A stretch of DNA of 64,000 nt from Planctomycetota bacterium (GCA_027493625.1 JAOSKM010000003.1:663028-727027); one strand, 5' to 3'; positions 17,209 through 26,187 are shown, numbered from the stretch's first letter. The notes: generated by a model not told the origin, from the sequence alone. Numbers and translations are program-made.

Positions 17209-17639
17209 ATTTTGGATTTTGGATTTTGGATTTCGGATTGATCCATGGACAAGACCGAGTTCAAGCGGCGCACGCGCGAGTTCGGCAAGCGAGTGGCGAA
17301 AGTCTGTGACGCATTGCCCAATTTGAGGTCTTCGGACGCGATCGCCCGGCAGTTAGTCCGATCCGGTCTGTCGGTGGGAGCGAACTACCGTGCGGCGTGC
17401 CGGGCGAAGTCAAACCGCGACATGATAGCCAAGCTGGCAATCGTCGAAGAGGAAGCGGACGAATCCGTAAACTGGCTGGAGATGCTCACGGAGCTTGACA
17501 TCGTACCCGCAAGCAGGCTCGAGTCTCTGATCGACGAAGGAAACCAGATCATTGCCATGTCAGTGGCAAGCATAAAGACGCTGCGTAAACGTGACGGGCG
17601 CTCGTGAATCCAAAATCCAAAATCGGAAATCCAAAATCC
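17209..17639. mobile_element. Four-helix-bundle cassette B with inverted GGATTTT iterons
   Basis: The left arm 17209-17239 consists of tandem GGATTTT-type units. The right arm 17607-17639 is a similar inverted set (AATCCAAAATCCAAAATC). The gene at 17245 fills the space between. It sits between the secretin start and the YbjQ-type gene, whose start codon lies just 2 bp beyond the right arm. Same architecture as cassette A with divergent sequence. Confidence 0.65.
17245..17607 (+). CDS. Four-helix-bundle protein, paralog of the gene at 14537
   Basis: 120 residues. It starts MDKTEFKRRTREFGKRVAKV and shares with its paralog the blocks SGLSVGANYRAACRAKSN and AIVEEEADESVNWLEML. It belongs to the S23/intervening-sequence four-helix-bundle family. 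The inverted GGATTTT iterons at both ends overlap the stop codon region, so gene and repeats probably move as one unit. Two diverged copies 2.7 kb apart imply separate arrivals or an old duplication. Cellular role unknown. Confidence 0.88.
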   Translation: MDKTEFKRRTREFGKRVAKVCDALPNLRSSDAIARQLVRSGLSVGANYRAACRAKSNRDMIAKLAIVEEEADESVNWLEMLTELDIVPASRLESLIDEGNQIIAMSVASIKTLRKRDGRS

Positions 17640-17641
17640 CC

Positions 17642-18085
17642 ATGATCGATCCGCACTTCATTACCACCGCGCTGGACCTTGAGGGTTACCGCATCACCCG
17701 CCACTGCGGCGTGGTGCGCGGCATCGTGGTGCGTTCGCGCAGCGCGATCGGCAATTTCGCCGCCGGCATCCAGACCTTCTTCGGCGGCAACATCAGCCTC
17801 TACACCGAACTGTGCGAACAGGCACGCCAGGAGGCCTTCGAACTGCTGCGCCAGCACGCCTACCAGGCCGGCGGCAACGCCATCATCGGCATGCGCTACG
17901 ACGCCAACGACGTCGCCCCCGGCGTAACCGAAGTACTCGCCTACGGCACCGCCGTCGTGGTGCAACTGCGGGAGCATGCAACGGAACAAGAGCCGCAAGC
18001 GGACCTGTCCGCCGTAGCTTCAGCGAAGGCGGAAGCGCGCGGGCCGGAACCGTCAGCAGCCGACGAATCACAGCCCGGCGAGTAG
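17642..18085 (+). CDS. YbjQ/UPF0145 family protein
   Basis: 147 residues from the ATG at 17642. The first 100 residues match the YbjQ (DUF74) family: GYRITRHCGVVRGIVVRSRS, then ELLRQHAYQAGGNAIIGMRY and VLAYGTAVVV. The family forms a small pentameric beta/alpha fold annotated as possibly heavy-metal binding, without proven function. The C-terminal tail is acidic, Ala/Glu/Pro-rich and probably disordered. The start codon lies directly after the cassette B repeat. Confidence 0.85.
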   Translation: MIDPHFITTALDLEGYRITRHCGVVRGIVVRSRSAIGNFAAGIQTFFGGNISLYTELCEQARQEAFELLRQHAYQAGGNAIIGMRYDANDVAPGVTEVLAYGTAVVVQLREHATEQEPQADLSAVASAKAEARGPEPSAADESQPGE

Positions 18086-18112
18086 TGGCGCAGGCGCCTC
18101 GCCCATGCCGGT

Positions 18113-18925
18113 TTACACCAGCCCCTCAAACAGCGCCCGCAGCACCTTCACCAGCCTGGGCGCGTTGTCGTGCCCGGCCTTCAGCGTGTGCTCGTGGCTG
18201 TCCTGGCTGCCGCCCGCACGGTTGGTGATCAGGCTCAGGCCGCACACCCGCATGCCCAGCGCGCGCGCCACGATTGCCTCAGGCACGGTGCTCATGCCCA
18301 CCGCGTCGGCGCCCAGGCGCCGCAGCATCTCGACCTCGGCGGGCGTCTCGAAGCTGGGGCCCGGCACGGCCGCGTAGATGCCGTGCTTGACCTGTTCGCC
18401 GGCCTGTGTGCCGGCTTCGATCAGCTTGTCGCGCAGGTCGGTTTCGTAGGCGCCGCCCATGGCGGGGAAGGGCTTCGCCCCGGGCAGGCGCGTAAAGCCG
18501 GCCAGGGGGTTGATGCCCATCAGGTTGAGATGGTCCGTGATCGCCAGCAGGTCGCCTGCCTGCAGGTCGTCGCGGATGCCGCCCGCGGCGTTGGTCAGCA
18601 CCAGGGTGCCGCAACCCAGGGCGTGCGCCACCTGCACCTGGATCGCCAGGCTGCGCGGCTCGTGGCCCTCGTAGGCGTGATAGCGGCCCCGGAACACCAG
18701 CGCCGGCACGCCCCACAGCAGGCCCTCGGTCAGGCGACATTCGTGGCCGGCGGTGCCGGCGGGCGTGGGGAAGCCGGGGATGTTCTCATAGCGGGTGGTG
18801 AGCGGGTCGTGCACTTCGCGTTCGATGGCGCCCCAGCCCGAGCCCAGGATCAGCGCCACGCGCGGATTGTCGCCCCCGAAGCCCGTATCCCGCAAATCCG
18901 CAATCGCCGCGTCAAAGTCAGCCAT
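18113..18925 (-). CDS. punA: Purine nucleoside phosphorylase (class I, trimeric type)
   Basis: 270 residues with the full signature set: phosphate-binding ALILGSGWGAI, GRYHAYEGH, VLTNAAGGI, the purine pocket AVPGPSFETPAEVEML, VGMSTVPE and LITNRAGG. It cleaves inosine, guanosine and related nucleosides with phosphate to free base and ribose-1-phosphate in purine salvage, in the cytosol. It appears monocistronic, convergent with the YbjQ-type gene. Confidence 0.93.
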   Translation of the reverse strand: MADFDAAIADLRDTGFGGDNPRVALILGSGWGAIEREVHDPLTTRYENIPGFPTPAGTAGHECRLTEGLLWGVPALVFRGRYHAYEGHEPRSLAIQVQVAHALGCGTLVLTNAAGGIRDDLQAGDLLAITDHLNLMGINPLAGFTRLPGAKPFPAMGGAYETDLRDKLIEAGTQAGEQVKHGIYAAVPGPSFETPAEVEMLRRLGADAVGMSTVPEAIVARALGMRVCGLSLITNRAGGSQDSHEHTLKAGHDNAPRLVKVLRALFEGLV

Positions 18926-19020
18926 GGAGAAGGTCTAGCGGCGTGACAGGAGATCGTCCACCCCGGAACGCGTCCCTCCGGGCCGCATCATGCGGGCCGG
19001 AGGCCCGCGTTCCGACTCGG

Positions 19021-20169
19021 TTACCGTTTGCGGCTGCTCTGGCCCACCGTGGCTTCGTCGCCGTCGATGTGCAGGCGGCCCTGGATCAGGTCCAGCGTGT
19101 GGGTGTGGATCTCGCCCTTGCTGTCGCGCAGGACCAGCACCGGCAGGGTCAGGGTCAACTCGATACTCCAGCTGCCCTGGTGGTCGTTGTTGGTGTCGGC
19201 CGCGTGGCCGCCGCGCACGTCGGGGTTGTCGAAGCTGCTGGCGCCGGTGTGCTGGTAGAAGTACTCGTAGCTGTGGTCGCTGCCGAGGTGCCAGTACTTG
19301 TTGGTCTCGCTGCTCCAGCTTGCGCCGCCGTAGCCTCCCCCGCCGCTCTTGTACTTGAACACGTGCACCTGCTTGCCCTTCAGGTCCGCCTCGTACTTCA
19401 GGCGGTCTTTCTCGCCGCCCGGTCTGGCGAACTTGATGCTGTCGGCCACCTTCGCGCTGTAGGCCTTGCATTCGCTGTCGCTGCCGGCCTGGCCGATGGT
19501 GATCACCGCGACACCGGTTGACTTCCCGATCAGCGCGTGGACGTAGCCGGTGACGGCCGCGCCGGTCATGGCCCGCGTCAGCCGGTCGCCCTTGCCGCCG
19601 ATTTCGCCCTGCGGGTTGAGGCTTGCGCCGTTGCCGAGGTCCAGGGGCTGGCTGATCATGTCGCGCGCCTCGGACTCGGTCACGCCCGTGCGCGCGATCA
19701 GCAGGGTCAGCAGCGCGCCGCCCTTCTCGCCCACCTGGATCGCCGCGCCGCCGGTGCCGAAGTAAGCGATCGCACCCTCGGGCACGTTGAACGAGAAACC
19801 CAGGTTGCTGACTTTTACACGACCGGAAGCCATCTCGGTGTCGGGCTTGAGCTCTTTGCCCTCGAGGGATTCGCCTTCGGGCTGCTTGCTGTCGCTGAAG
19901 CCGCGGCCTGTGCCGGTTGCCTCGGCGGGCCTGGTGTCGGGTTTGTCCACGGGTTTCTCGGTTCCGTCACCTTCATCGTCGTCGCCGCAGGGGCGGTCGC
20001 CACCGTCACCGGGGGCGGGCTTGTTCTGTTCGGAACCCTTGCCGCTGTCCTTGTCGCCGCTGTCGGCCTTGCGGTCTGAGCCGGAACCCGTCGAGGGCTT
20101 GTCATCGGAGCAGCCGATAAGCAGGCACAGGCCGCACAACAGCAAGGCCGCGAAACGCAGAGAGTTCAT
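19021..20169 (-). CDS. Lipoprotein of unknown function
   Basis: 382 residues from the ATG at 20169. It has a lipoprotein signal (MNSLRFAALLLCGLCLLIGC, lipobox LIGC), then about 100 residues of low-complexity Asp/Gly/Lys/Pro linker. A compact domain near residues 110-250 begins GRVKVSNLGFSFNVPEGAIA and looks like an envelope beta-sandwich or PsbP/DUF1795-like fold. A C-terminal Gly/Ser/Tyr-rich section follows. No catalytic motif. Upstream lies a hairpin repeat at 20262. The start is preferred over an upstream one because only it gives a signal peptide. Confidence 0.7.
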   Translation of the reverse strand: MNSLRFAALLLCGLCLLIGCSDDKPSTGSGSDRKADSGDKDSGKGSEQNKPAPGDGGDRPCGDDDEGDGTEKPVDKPDTRPAEATGTGRGFSDSKQPEGESLEGKELKPDTEMASGRVKVSNLGFSFNVPEGAIAYFGTGGAAIQVGEKGGALLTLLIARTGVTESEARDMISQPLDLGNGASLNPQGEIGGKGDRLTRAMTGAAVTGYVHALIGKSTGVAVITIGQAGSDSECKAYSAKVADSIKFARPGGEKDRLKYEADLKGKQVHVFKYKSGGGGYGGASWSSETNKYWHLGSDHSYEYFYQHTGASSFDNPDVRGGHAADTNNDHQGSWSIELTLTLPVLVLRDSKGEIHTHTLDLIQGRLHIDGDEATVGQSSRKR

Positions 20170-20261
20170 GCAAGTGCCCTCGGGAAGAGCGACAAGTGTA
20201 GCCGCCGGCCGGGCAACGGCAACGGAGCGTGGACGCGCCGTAGTCGGCGCTGGCTTGAACA

Positions 20262-20349
20262 GCGAATTGCCAATAACCAATTTTCAATTACCAATGAGTC
20301 CGCATAGGCCGGCACATTGGTAATTGGTAATTGGTTATTGGTTATTCGC
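20262..20349. repeat. Inverted TTGGTAATTGG-type iteron hairpin
   Basis: Left arm 20262-20296 and right arm 20315-20349 are near-complementary, each made of short AT-rich units (CCAATAACCAA, CAATTACCAATG and their complements), with an 18-nt loop. It resembles the end structures of the four-helix-bundle cassettes but encloses no gene. Confidence 0.75.
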
Positions 20350-20419
20350 TGTTGCCACCGCCTGAAACGCCGCCCGCCTGGCGGGATTGGCGGGTTTCGA
20401 AAACGGGGACATCCCCAAC

Positions 20420-20665
20420 TGCGCAAAGGGACGCGAAGTTACAGGTCCTGGCGGTTGCAACCCGTTTCCAACTGCAGACAGGCCACGAAAACACAAAAGC
20501 ACAAAAGAACGGCGCACGAAAACTGCAGGCAGTTTTTGTGGCAGTACCTTTTGTGCTTTCGTGCTTTTGTGGCCCATTAATGCAGAGGTCGCAAAGGACT
20601 GCGGGGCGGCAGTTGCAGTGCTTCGCGGTGCCTGACGGCTCTTCGCGGTTACCGCGACGTTCAAC
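20420..20665. repeat. Nested inverted repeat (CGCGAAG outer, CCACGAAAACAC inner)
   Basis: The inner hairpin 20481-20574 pairs GGCCACGAAAACACAAAAGC with its complement ending CTTTTGTGGCC. The outer arms are degenerate CGCGAAG / CTTCGCG iterons at about 20430-20463 and 20609-20660. A closely related, larger copy is at 24551-24913. It fills the gap between the lipoprotein and KAP genes; no coding capacity seen. Confidence 0.7.
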
Positions 20666-20698
20666 ACCTTCCGCTGCGCAGGACCTGGTGACGGCGTG

Positions 20699-22135
20699 CT
20701 AGCGCAGGCCCATGCCGATCAGGATCAGGTTGGCGCCGGTCTTGATCAGGATGTCCGTGGGCAGGAAGTGGCGGATATCGAGGATGTAGCCGATCTCGCG
20801 CTCTTCCTCTGGCGTGAGGCCCAGGAACTCGCGCAGCCACGCCAGCGGATCGTCTTCTTCCTCGGCCGGCAGCTCCCAGTTCGGGGCGATGGTCATCAGC
20901 TCTTCGGCGACCTCGAGGCGCGCCTCCAGCAGGCGCAGGTCGGAGATGCGCTCCACCACGCGCGGGAATCGCTCGCGCACCAGGTAGCCGCACAGCACGC
21001 CGAGCCTCGCGACGTCGGGCATCAGCGTCACCTTCGACATGTACTCGCTTTCATCGACGATGATGGTGCGCACCTCGTTCAGCGTGCGGCGCACCTTGCG
21101 GATGTCAGACCCGCTGTGGATGCGCAGCAGCCGCGTGGCGCTGATCACCGCGCGGTCGGCCATTTCCGGGTGGGCCTTGCCGACCAGCCCCTCCCACTCG
21201 GCCATGCGCCATTCCACGCCCAGGATCTGCGCCCAGATGATGCGGGCGCGCTCCTCGGTGCCCAGGATGCGGCGGTCGAACAGCTTGTCGATGTAGGCGT
21301 GGCCGTCGACGTTGCCCTCGTAGGCCGAGTTGACCCACGAGCGCGCGATCACCTCATCGAGCGCGACCACCACCACCAGCCCCGGCACGGCAAAGAAGCG
21401 CCCGGCGGCCTCAAGCAGCGCGAGCCCCAGCTTGGGCGGGCAGCGGTCGAGGTCGTCCACGAACAGGAAGCAGGGCAGGTGCGGGTCGGTCTGGCTGTGG
21501 CGGATGTGCTGGATGATCACGTCCATCTGTTCCTTGAAGCGGCGCGGGAACAGGTAGCTGCGCGAGCGCTCAAGCAGCTTCTGCTGGCGGAAGCGGTCCT
21601 CGTTCAGGCTGGCGGCGTCGCTCAGGAGGCGGCTGGCATGGGCGAGCTCGGCCAGGGGCTGGTCCTGCACCACCAGCTGGCTGATCAGGTCGCTGGCGAT
21701 CAGCACCGCGCGCTCGCCGGCGTCGGTGGCCTCGCGCGAGGTGATGGTGGTGGCGCTGGGGTAGCCCTTGCGGCGCATGGCGGCGCTGACGATCGCGTCC
21801 ACCTGCTCACCTGCCGGCGCCGTGGGGTCGCCCTTGATGTCCACCCGGTCCCACAGGCTGAACAGCATGCTGGCGAAGGGGTCCGCGTCTTCCTTGTGGG
21901 CCCAGCCGTTGAACCAGCTGACCGTGGCGCCCGCCTTGCGGATGTGCTGGTCGATCAGCTTCAGCTGCGTGCTCTTGCCGGCGCCGTGGCTGCCGGTCAG
22001 CAGCGCCGTGCGCAGCGTGCTCTTGCCCTCCTCCAGCAGCATCCAGGCCGCGGATTGGGCGGCTTCATCGCACAGGTCATGCGCGAAGATCGGCATGCCG
22101 TCGGCTGTGAGTATGGTCCCGGCGTTGGTTGCCAT
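20699..22135 (-). CDS. KAP-family P-loop NTPase
   Basis: 478 residues from the ATG at 22135. Walker A GSHGAGKST is at residues 48-56 and Walker B FLFVDDLDRC near 223-232; the DDLDRC signature is diagnostic of the KAP group of STAND-related NTPases. An ALDEVIARSW segment follows, as in the family. The membrane helices often found between the Walker motifs are absent, so this is likely a soluble version. KAP proteins are linked to membrane signalling and sometimes phage defence. No partner gene is adjacent and the role is open. Confidence 0.85.
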   Translation of the reverse strand: MATNAGTILTADGMPIFAHDLCDEAAQSAAWMLLEEGKSTLRTALLTGSHGAGKSTQLKLIDQHIRKAGATVSWFNGWAHKEDADPFASMLFSLWDRVDIKGDPTAPAGEQVDAIVSAAMRRKGYPSATTITSREATDAGERAVLIASDLISQLVVQDQPLAELAHASRLLSDAASLNEDRFRQQKLLERSRSYLFPRRFKEQMDVIIQHIRHSQTDPHLPCFLFVDDLDRCPPKLGLALLEAAGRFFAVPGLVVVVALDEVIARSWVNSAYEGNVDGHAYIDKLFDRRILGTEERARIIWAQILGVEWRMAEWEGLVGKAHPEMADRAVISATRLLRIHSGSDIRKVRRTLNEVRTIIVDESEYMSKVTLMPDVARLGVLCGYLVRERFPRVVERISDLRLLEARLEVAEELMTIAPNWELPAEEEDDPLAWLREFLGLTPEEEREIGYILDIRHFLPTDILIKTGANLILIGMGLR

Positions 22136-22560
22136 CAGCACCGATTGTGGGGCGAGGCGGGCGCGCTGTCGAGTATGCAGTGGGCAGGCCTGGCCCGGAT
22201 GTTGCATGGAGCATCTGCTGCAAGCCGCGGGCTGCGTCCATTCCGCGCGTCCTCGCGGTTCGCCGCCTGCGACGTATCGCCAGATACGCCTCAGCGTCGA
22301 CCCCGCTCCGGGCGCGCAGACTGAACTGCAGCCTGCGGCTTTCGCGACGAAGTCCGATGCAACATCTGGGCCAAATAGACGCAGCCCGAGCGGCGTGGGG
22401 TCCCCTCGGGCTGCTGTAACGAGTGGTCCGTTCAGGAGAAGAACGTAGCCCGCTCGCAGGAATATTTACGAATAGCGACGCCGGAAGTTCAACTGATATT
22501 CTGATTTGTTATCGCAGAAACGCCATCGATCACCGCAGTGTCATGCGTCGCATGCCTTTG
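22136..22560. other. Intergenic region without recognisable gene
   Basis: 425 bp between the divergently placed ends of the KAP gene (5' end) and the hotdog gene (3' end). It is GC-rich with short inverted segments (GGGCTGCGTC versus GACGCAGCCC) at about 22227-22386. No plausible ORF, tRNA or riboswitch is seen; it should hold the KAP promoter. Confidence 0.4.
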
Positions 22561-22986
22561 TCATGACGGGTACGCTATTTCCACGTACAGCTTGAAGCGC
22601 CCCCGCGCCAGCAGCCGCCCGCCGGCGCGCGCCTCCGCGTCGAACAGGCCCATCCCGTCCATGCGCTTCAGGCAGTCGCCCGTCACCTCGATCTGCTCGC
22701 CCACGGCCGCGCGGCCCTGCAGCTTCACCCCGGTCAGGCCGGTGAGGTAGCCGCGCAGAACCCGGCCGCCCTTGGATTGCGCGTACATGGCGTCGCCGGC
22801 GGCAATGGTCTGGGCGATGACTTCCAGCAGCGCGGCGTCATCAAGGCCGTCGGGGCCCACGAAAGGCTCGCCCGCGCGGACCACGCGGCGGGCGCGGATG
22901 CGCTCAGCGCCGTATTCGATCACCTCGTCGATCAGCACCATCGGCGGGCGGTGCGGGATCAGGTCTCGGAAGGCGTGCGGGTCCAT
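22561..22986 (-). CDS. Hotdog-fold 3-hydroxyacyl-ACP dehydratase-like protein
   Basis: 141 residues from the ATG at 22986. The N-terminal IPHRPPMVLIDEVIEYG is the pattern of FabZ/ApeP-like dehydratases with the active-site His. The rest (LLEVIAQTIAAGDAMY, LTGLTGVKLQGRAAVGEQIE) fits a single hotdog domain. Family members dehydrate 3-hydroxyacyl-ACP in fatty acid, aryl polyene or flexirubin-like pathways. It is divergent (about 200 bp) from a GT2-DUF2062 protein, a pairing seen in aryl-polyene-type clusters. No ketosynthase is present here, so pathway assignment is tentative. Confidence 0.8.
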   Translation of the reverse strand: MDPHAFRDLIPHRPPMVLIDEVIEYGAERIRARRVVRAGEPFVGPDGLDDAALLEVIAQTIAAGDAMYAQSKGGRVLRGYLTGLTGVKLQGRAAVGEQIEVTGDCLKRMDGMGLFDAEARAGGRLLARGRFKLYVEIAYPS

Positions 22987-23193
22987 GGATTCAGGTTTCA
23001 GGGGCCAGGTTTCAGGGTTCAGAGGCAGCGTACATCCGGATTCACAGTAACCTACCCCCTGCCTTGGCGCGCGGGCCGCGCGCTTGCGCTTGCGGCTCCT
23101 GTTTCCGCCTGCCTCCCCTCTCCTTGACACTCGCACTCCTGCCCGCGAGACTTGGGGCCGCTCTGGTGGCCTTCTTGCTTCGCGGGGATTTGC

Positions 23194-24516
23194 GTGGATT
23201 CTCCTGCCGTACCAGCCGCCGGCGGTTACTGCGTCGTCATCCCTACCTATAACAACCGCAAGACGGTGCTTGATGTGGTGCGCAAGGTGCGCGCCGTGGC
23301 CGAGTGCGTGATCGTGGTGGACGACGGCTGCACCGACGACACCCCCGAGCTGCTCAAATCCGAGCCGGTCATCTACCTGCGCCACAAGCGCAACCGCGGC
23401 AAAGGTGTCGCATTGCGGACAGGCTTCAAGAAGGCCCTTGAGCTCGGCTACCACCACGCCGTCACCATCGACTCCGACGGCCAGCACTTCCCCGACGAAA
23501 TCCCGAAGCTGGTCGAGCAATCCCGCGCCAGCCCCGACGCCGTGGTGATCGGCGTGCGCGACATGAGCGGCGAACACGTCCCCGGCCGCAGCAGCTTCGG
23601 GCGCATGTTCAGCAACTACTGGCTGAAGGTCGCCACGGGCATTGACGTGGGCGACACACAGAGCGGCTTTCGCGTTTACCCGCTGCGCCACGTGACCCGC
23701 GTGTGGTGCTGGTCGCGGCGCTTCACCTACGAGTGCGAGGTGATCATCCGCCTGGCCTGGGGCGGCTGCCCGATCCTGAACGTGCCGGTCAAGGTCTACT
23801 ACCCGCCCAAGGCCGAGCGGGTAAGCCATTTCAACCCGTTCTGGGACAACGTGCGCTTCACTGTGCTGTACCTGTACGCCAACTTCAGCCACCTGCTGGT
23901 CCCGCTGCCGCACAAGCGCCTGGTGCGCCGCGAAGAGCCGATCTGGCAGGGCAGCGTCGGCGCTTCGCTGAAAGCCCTGTGGCACCGGGCCCGCAAGCTG
24001 GCCGCGATCCCCGAGCACCTGAGCGAAGGCGGGCCCATCAAGCGCTTCCGCGCGCTGATGCGCTACCTGGTACACGAGAAGAACACACCCGGCGAGCTCG
24101 GCCTCAGCGTGGGCATCGGCGCCTTCTGGGGTTGCAGCCCCTGGATCGGTTTCCACTGGATCCTGGCGCTGTACTCGGCCACGCGCCAGCACTTGAACCG
24201 CATCGCCTGCATCGCCGCCACCAACGTCAGCTTTGGGCCGCTGACCGCCGTGATCGCCTTTGCCAGCATCTGGCTGGGCAAGCTGATGCTGGGCCAGCCG
24301 CTGCTGATGCCGCGCACCACCAACTGGCGGGTGCTCAGCAGCTTCGCCTGGAACAGCCTGGGCGCCTGGGTGCTGGGCAGCATCATCATCGGTCTCGCCG
24401 CCAGCTTCGCCACGGGCCTCGGCACCCTGTACGGGGTGCGCGCCCTGCGCCGCCGCAAGATGAAGGCGGGCGCGGAGTCCGGCCCCGCCCCCGGGCCCCA
24501 GTCCAGCACCGCCTAG
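23194..24516 (+). CDS. Glycosyltransferase family 2 fused to DUF2062 membrane domain
   Basis: About 440 residues from a GTG at 23194; earlier TTG starts are possible but precede no recognisable sequence. The GT2 domain has VVIPTYNN, VVDDGCTDDT and the DxD-type IDSDGQHF, plus a DTQSGFRVYP acceptor loop. The C-terminal part (ELGLSVGIGAFWGCSPWIGF, then membrane helices to residue 420) matches DUF2062. It probably transfers a sugar, or acts like dolichyl-phosphate mannosyltransferases, at the inner membrane. Its divergent neighbour is a FabZ-like dehydratase, hinting at a glycolipid or aryl-polyene-type product. Confidence 0.85.
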   Translation: MDSPAVPAAGGYCVVIPTYNNRKTVLDVVRKVRAVAECVIVVDDGCTDDTPELLKSEPVIYLRHKRNRGKGVALRTGFKKALELGYHHAVTIDSDGQHFPDEIPKLVEQSRASPDAVVIGVRDMSGEHVPGRSSFGRMFSNYWLKVATGIDVGDTQSGFRVYPLRHVTRVWCWSRRFTYECEVIIRLAWGGCPILNVPVKVYYPPKAERVSHFNPFWDNVRFTVLYLYANFSHLLVPLPHKRLVRREEPIWQGSVGASLKALWHRARKLAAIPEHLSEGGPIKRFRALMRYLVHEKNTPGELGLSVGIGAFWGCSPWIGFHWILALYSATRQHLNRIACIAATNVSFGPLTAVIAFASIWLGKLMLGQPLLMPRTTNWRVLSSFAWNSLGAWVLGSIIIGLAASFATGLGTLYGVRALRRRKMKAGAESGPAPGPQSSTA

Positions 24517-24550
24517 TACGGCGTCGGGCAGGTTAGCCTGTCCGGAAATG

Positions 24551-24913
24551 CAACCGCGAAGCACCGCCAGGAGCCGCGAAGTTGCAGGTTTCGGCGGTTC
24601 TGCGCGGTTGCAGCTTGTTTCCAACTGCAGTCAGGCCACGAAAACACCAAAGCACAAAACAACTGCACACAAAAACTCCGGGCAACTTTTTTGTGGCGTT
24701 GCCTTTGAGTTTTCGTGCTTTTGTGGCCTGTCAACTCGAAGCTCGCAAAGAACTGCGGGGCGGCGCGAAGATACTCCGTGTGCTCTGCCCTCTCTCGCTA
24801 TCGCCAACCGACTTCGCCAAGGCTTCGTCGGTCAGGCGTCTTCAGCGCGCAAGCTGCGCGCCGCGGCAGTTGCAGTGCTTCGCGGTCCTTGGCGGCTCTT
24901 CGCGGTGACCGCG
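24551..24913. repeat. Large nested inverted repeat, relative of the one at 20420
   Basis: The outer arms carry ACCGCGAAGCACCGCC... at 24552 and the complementary ...CTTCGCGGTGACCGCG ending at 24913. The inner hairpin 24632-24730 pairs CAGGCCACGAAAACACC with GTGCTTTTGTGGCCTG. The same outer and inner modules occur in the same nesting order at 20420-20665. The 537-bp gap holds no gene. Confidence 0.7.
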
Positions 24914-25053
24914 TCGTTCGACACCTGCAACTGTCGCAGGACTTGTCTGACGTCGTACCGGGTGTTCTTCGGATTGAACGGGCTCGCTGATGCGCCGGGT
25001 AACGGCAGGCGCCCGCCGGTTGGCGGGCGCCCCTTGATACCTGACACCTGATC

Positions 25054-26096
25054 CTAGGCCATCTCGTTCATCACTTCCTCGAGGACCTGCTTGCCCGGGC
25101 GGGCGAGGGATTCCGGCAGCGTGGAAAGCGGGGTGTCGCACAGCCCGATGGTGTCCACGAAGCGCGGCTCTTTCTCGTTGATGTAGATGATGCCGGTGGC
25201 CAGCTTGCCGCTCTCGTGGTACTCGGCCAGCAGGTTCAGCGCCGCGGTGCGGCTGGTCGGGTCGTAGTCCTTGTCCAGCGCCTTGATGGTGATGTGGCTG
25301 CCGTCGCTGAGCTTGATGTCGCGCTCGTCGCCGTGCTCCATCTCTTCGTAGTGCGGGTCGTAGGCCGGCACGAAGCCGATGTCCTGCAGGGCCAGCTCAT
25401 TGTCCTTCACGTAGGGGAACGACTTGGTCGAGCCCGCGTGGTTGTTGAAGGTCACGCACGGGCTGATGATGTCCAGCAGCGCCAGCCCTCGTACGCCATC
25501 GCCGCCTGCAGCACCTGCCGCATCATCTTGGTGTTGCCGGCAAACAGCCGTGCCACGAAGCCGCAGCCCAGCTCAACCGCCAGCGCGCACAGGTCAATGG
25601 CATGGAACGGGTTCACCTGCCCGTGCTTCAGCTTGCTGCCCTTGTCGGCCGTGGCGCTGAACTGGCCCTTGGTAAGGCCGTAGACGCCGTTGTTCTCGAC
25701 CACGTACACCAGGTCGAGGTTGCGGCGCATGACGTGCACGAACTGGCCCATGCCGATGTTGGCGGTGTCGCCGTCGCCGGAAACGCCGATCATCTTCAGC
25801 GTGCGGTTCGCGACGGCGGTGCCGGTCGCGATGCTGGGCATGCGGCCATGCACGCTGTTGAAGCTGAAGCTGCGCGACATGAAGTACGCGGGCGTCTTGG
25901 AGCTGCAGCCGATGCCGGACAGCTTCACGAACTGCTCGGGCTTGATGTTCAGGTCGTAGCAGGCGTCGATCACGCGGGCGGTGATCAGGTCGTGGCCGCA
26001 GCCGATGCACAGTGTGCTCTTGCTGCCGGCGTAGTCTTTTTTCTGCAGCCCGATGCGGTTGGTCTCGGGCGCGTTGGGTGTCGTCGTTCCAGCCAT
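25054..26096 (-). CDS. korB: 2-oxoglutarate (2-oxoacid):ferredoxin oxidoreductase beta subunit; frameshift near 25485
   Basis: The start at 26096 is followed by the TPP-binding and Fe-S region typical of the beta subunit: TLCIGCGHDLI, then KLSGIGCSSKTPAYF, the TPP motif GDGDTANIGMGQ and VVENNGVYGLTKGQFSAT. The frame is lost at CTGG near 25485. Adding one C gives AYEGLALLDIISPCVTFNNH and a normal C-terminus to 25054, total about 347 residues. With KorA downstream on the same strand it forms the heterodimer that oxidises 2-oxoacids (2-oxoglutarate or pyruvate) to acyl-CoA, reducing ferredoxin. Confidence 0.92.
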
Positions 26097-26187
26097 GGTT
26101 GCTCCTTCGGAGCAGGTGTCAGGTACCAGGTTCCAGGTTTCAGGGAACTGCCCTGCCGCCTGCCGCCTGCCGCCTGAAGCCTGCAGG

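Noticed and set aside
22561-24624. 687-codon minus-strand frame spanning 22561-24624
   Set aside because: Only its last 141 codons (from 22986) are a real gene; the rest is antisense of the GT2-DUF2062 gene.
25054-25489. Separate small gene for the C-terminal part of KorB
   Set aside because: It continues the KorB protein after a one-base shift and has no own start or ribosome site.
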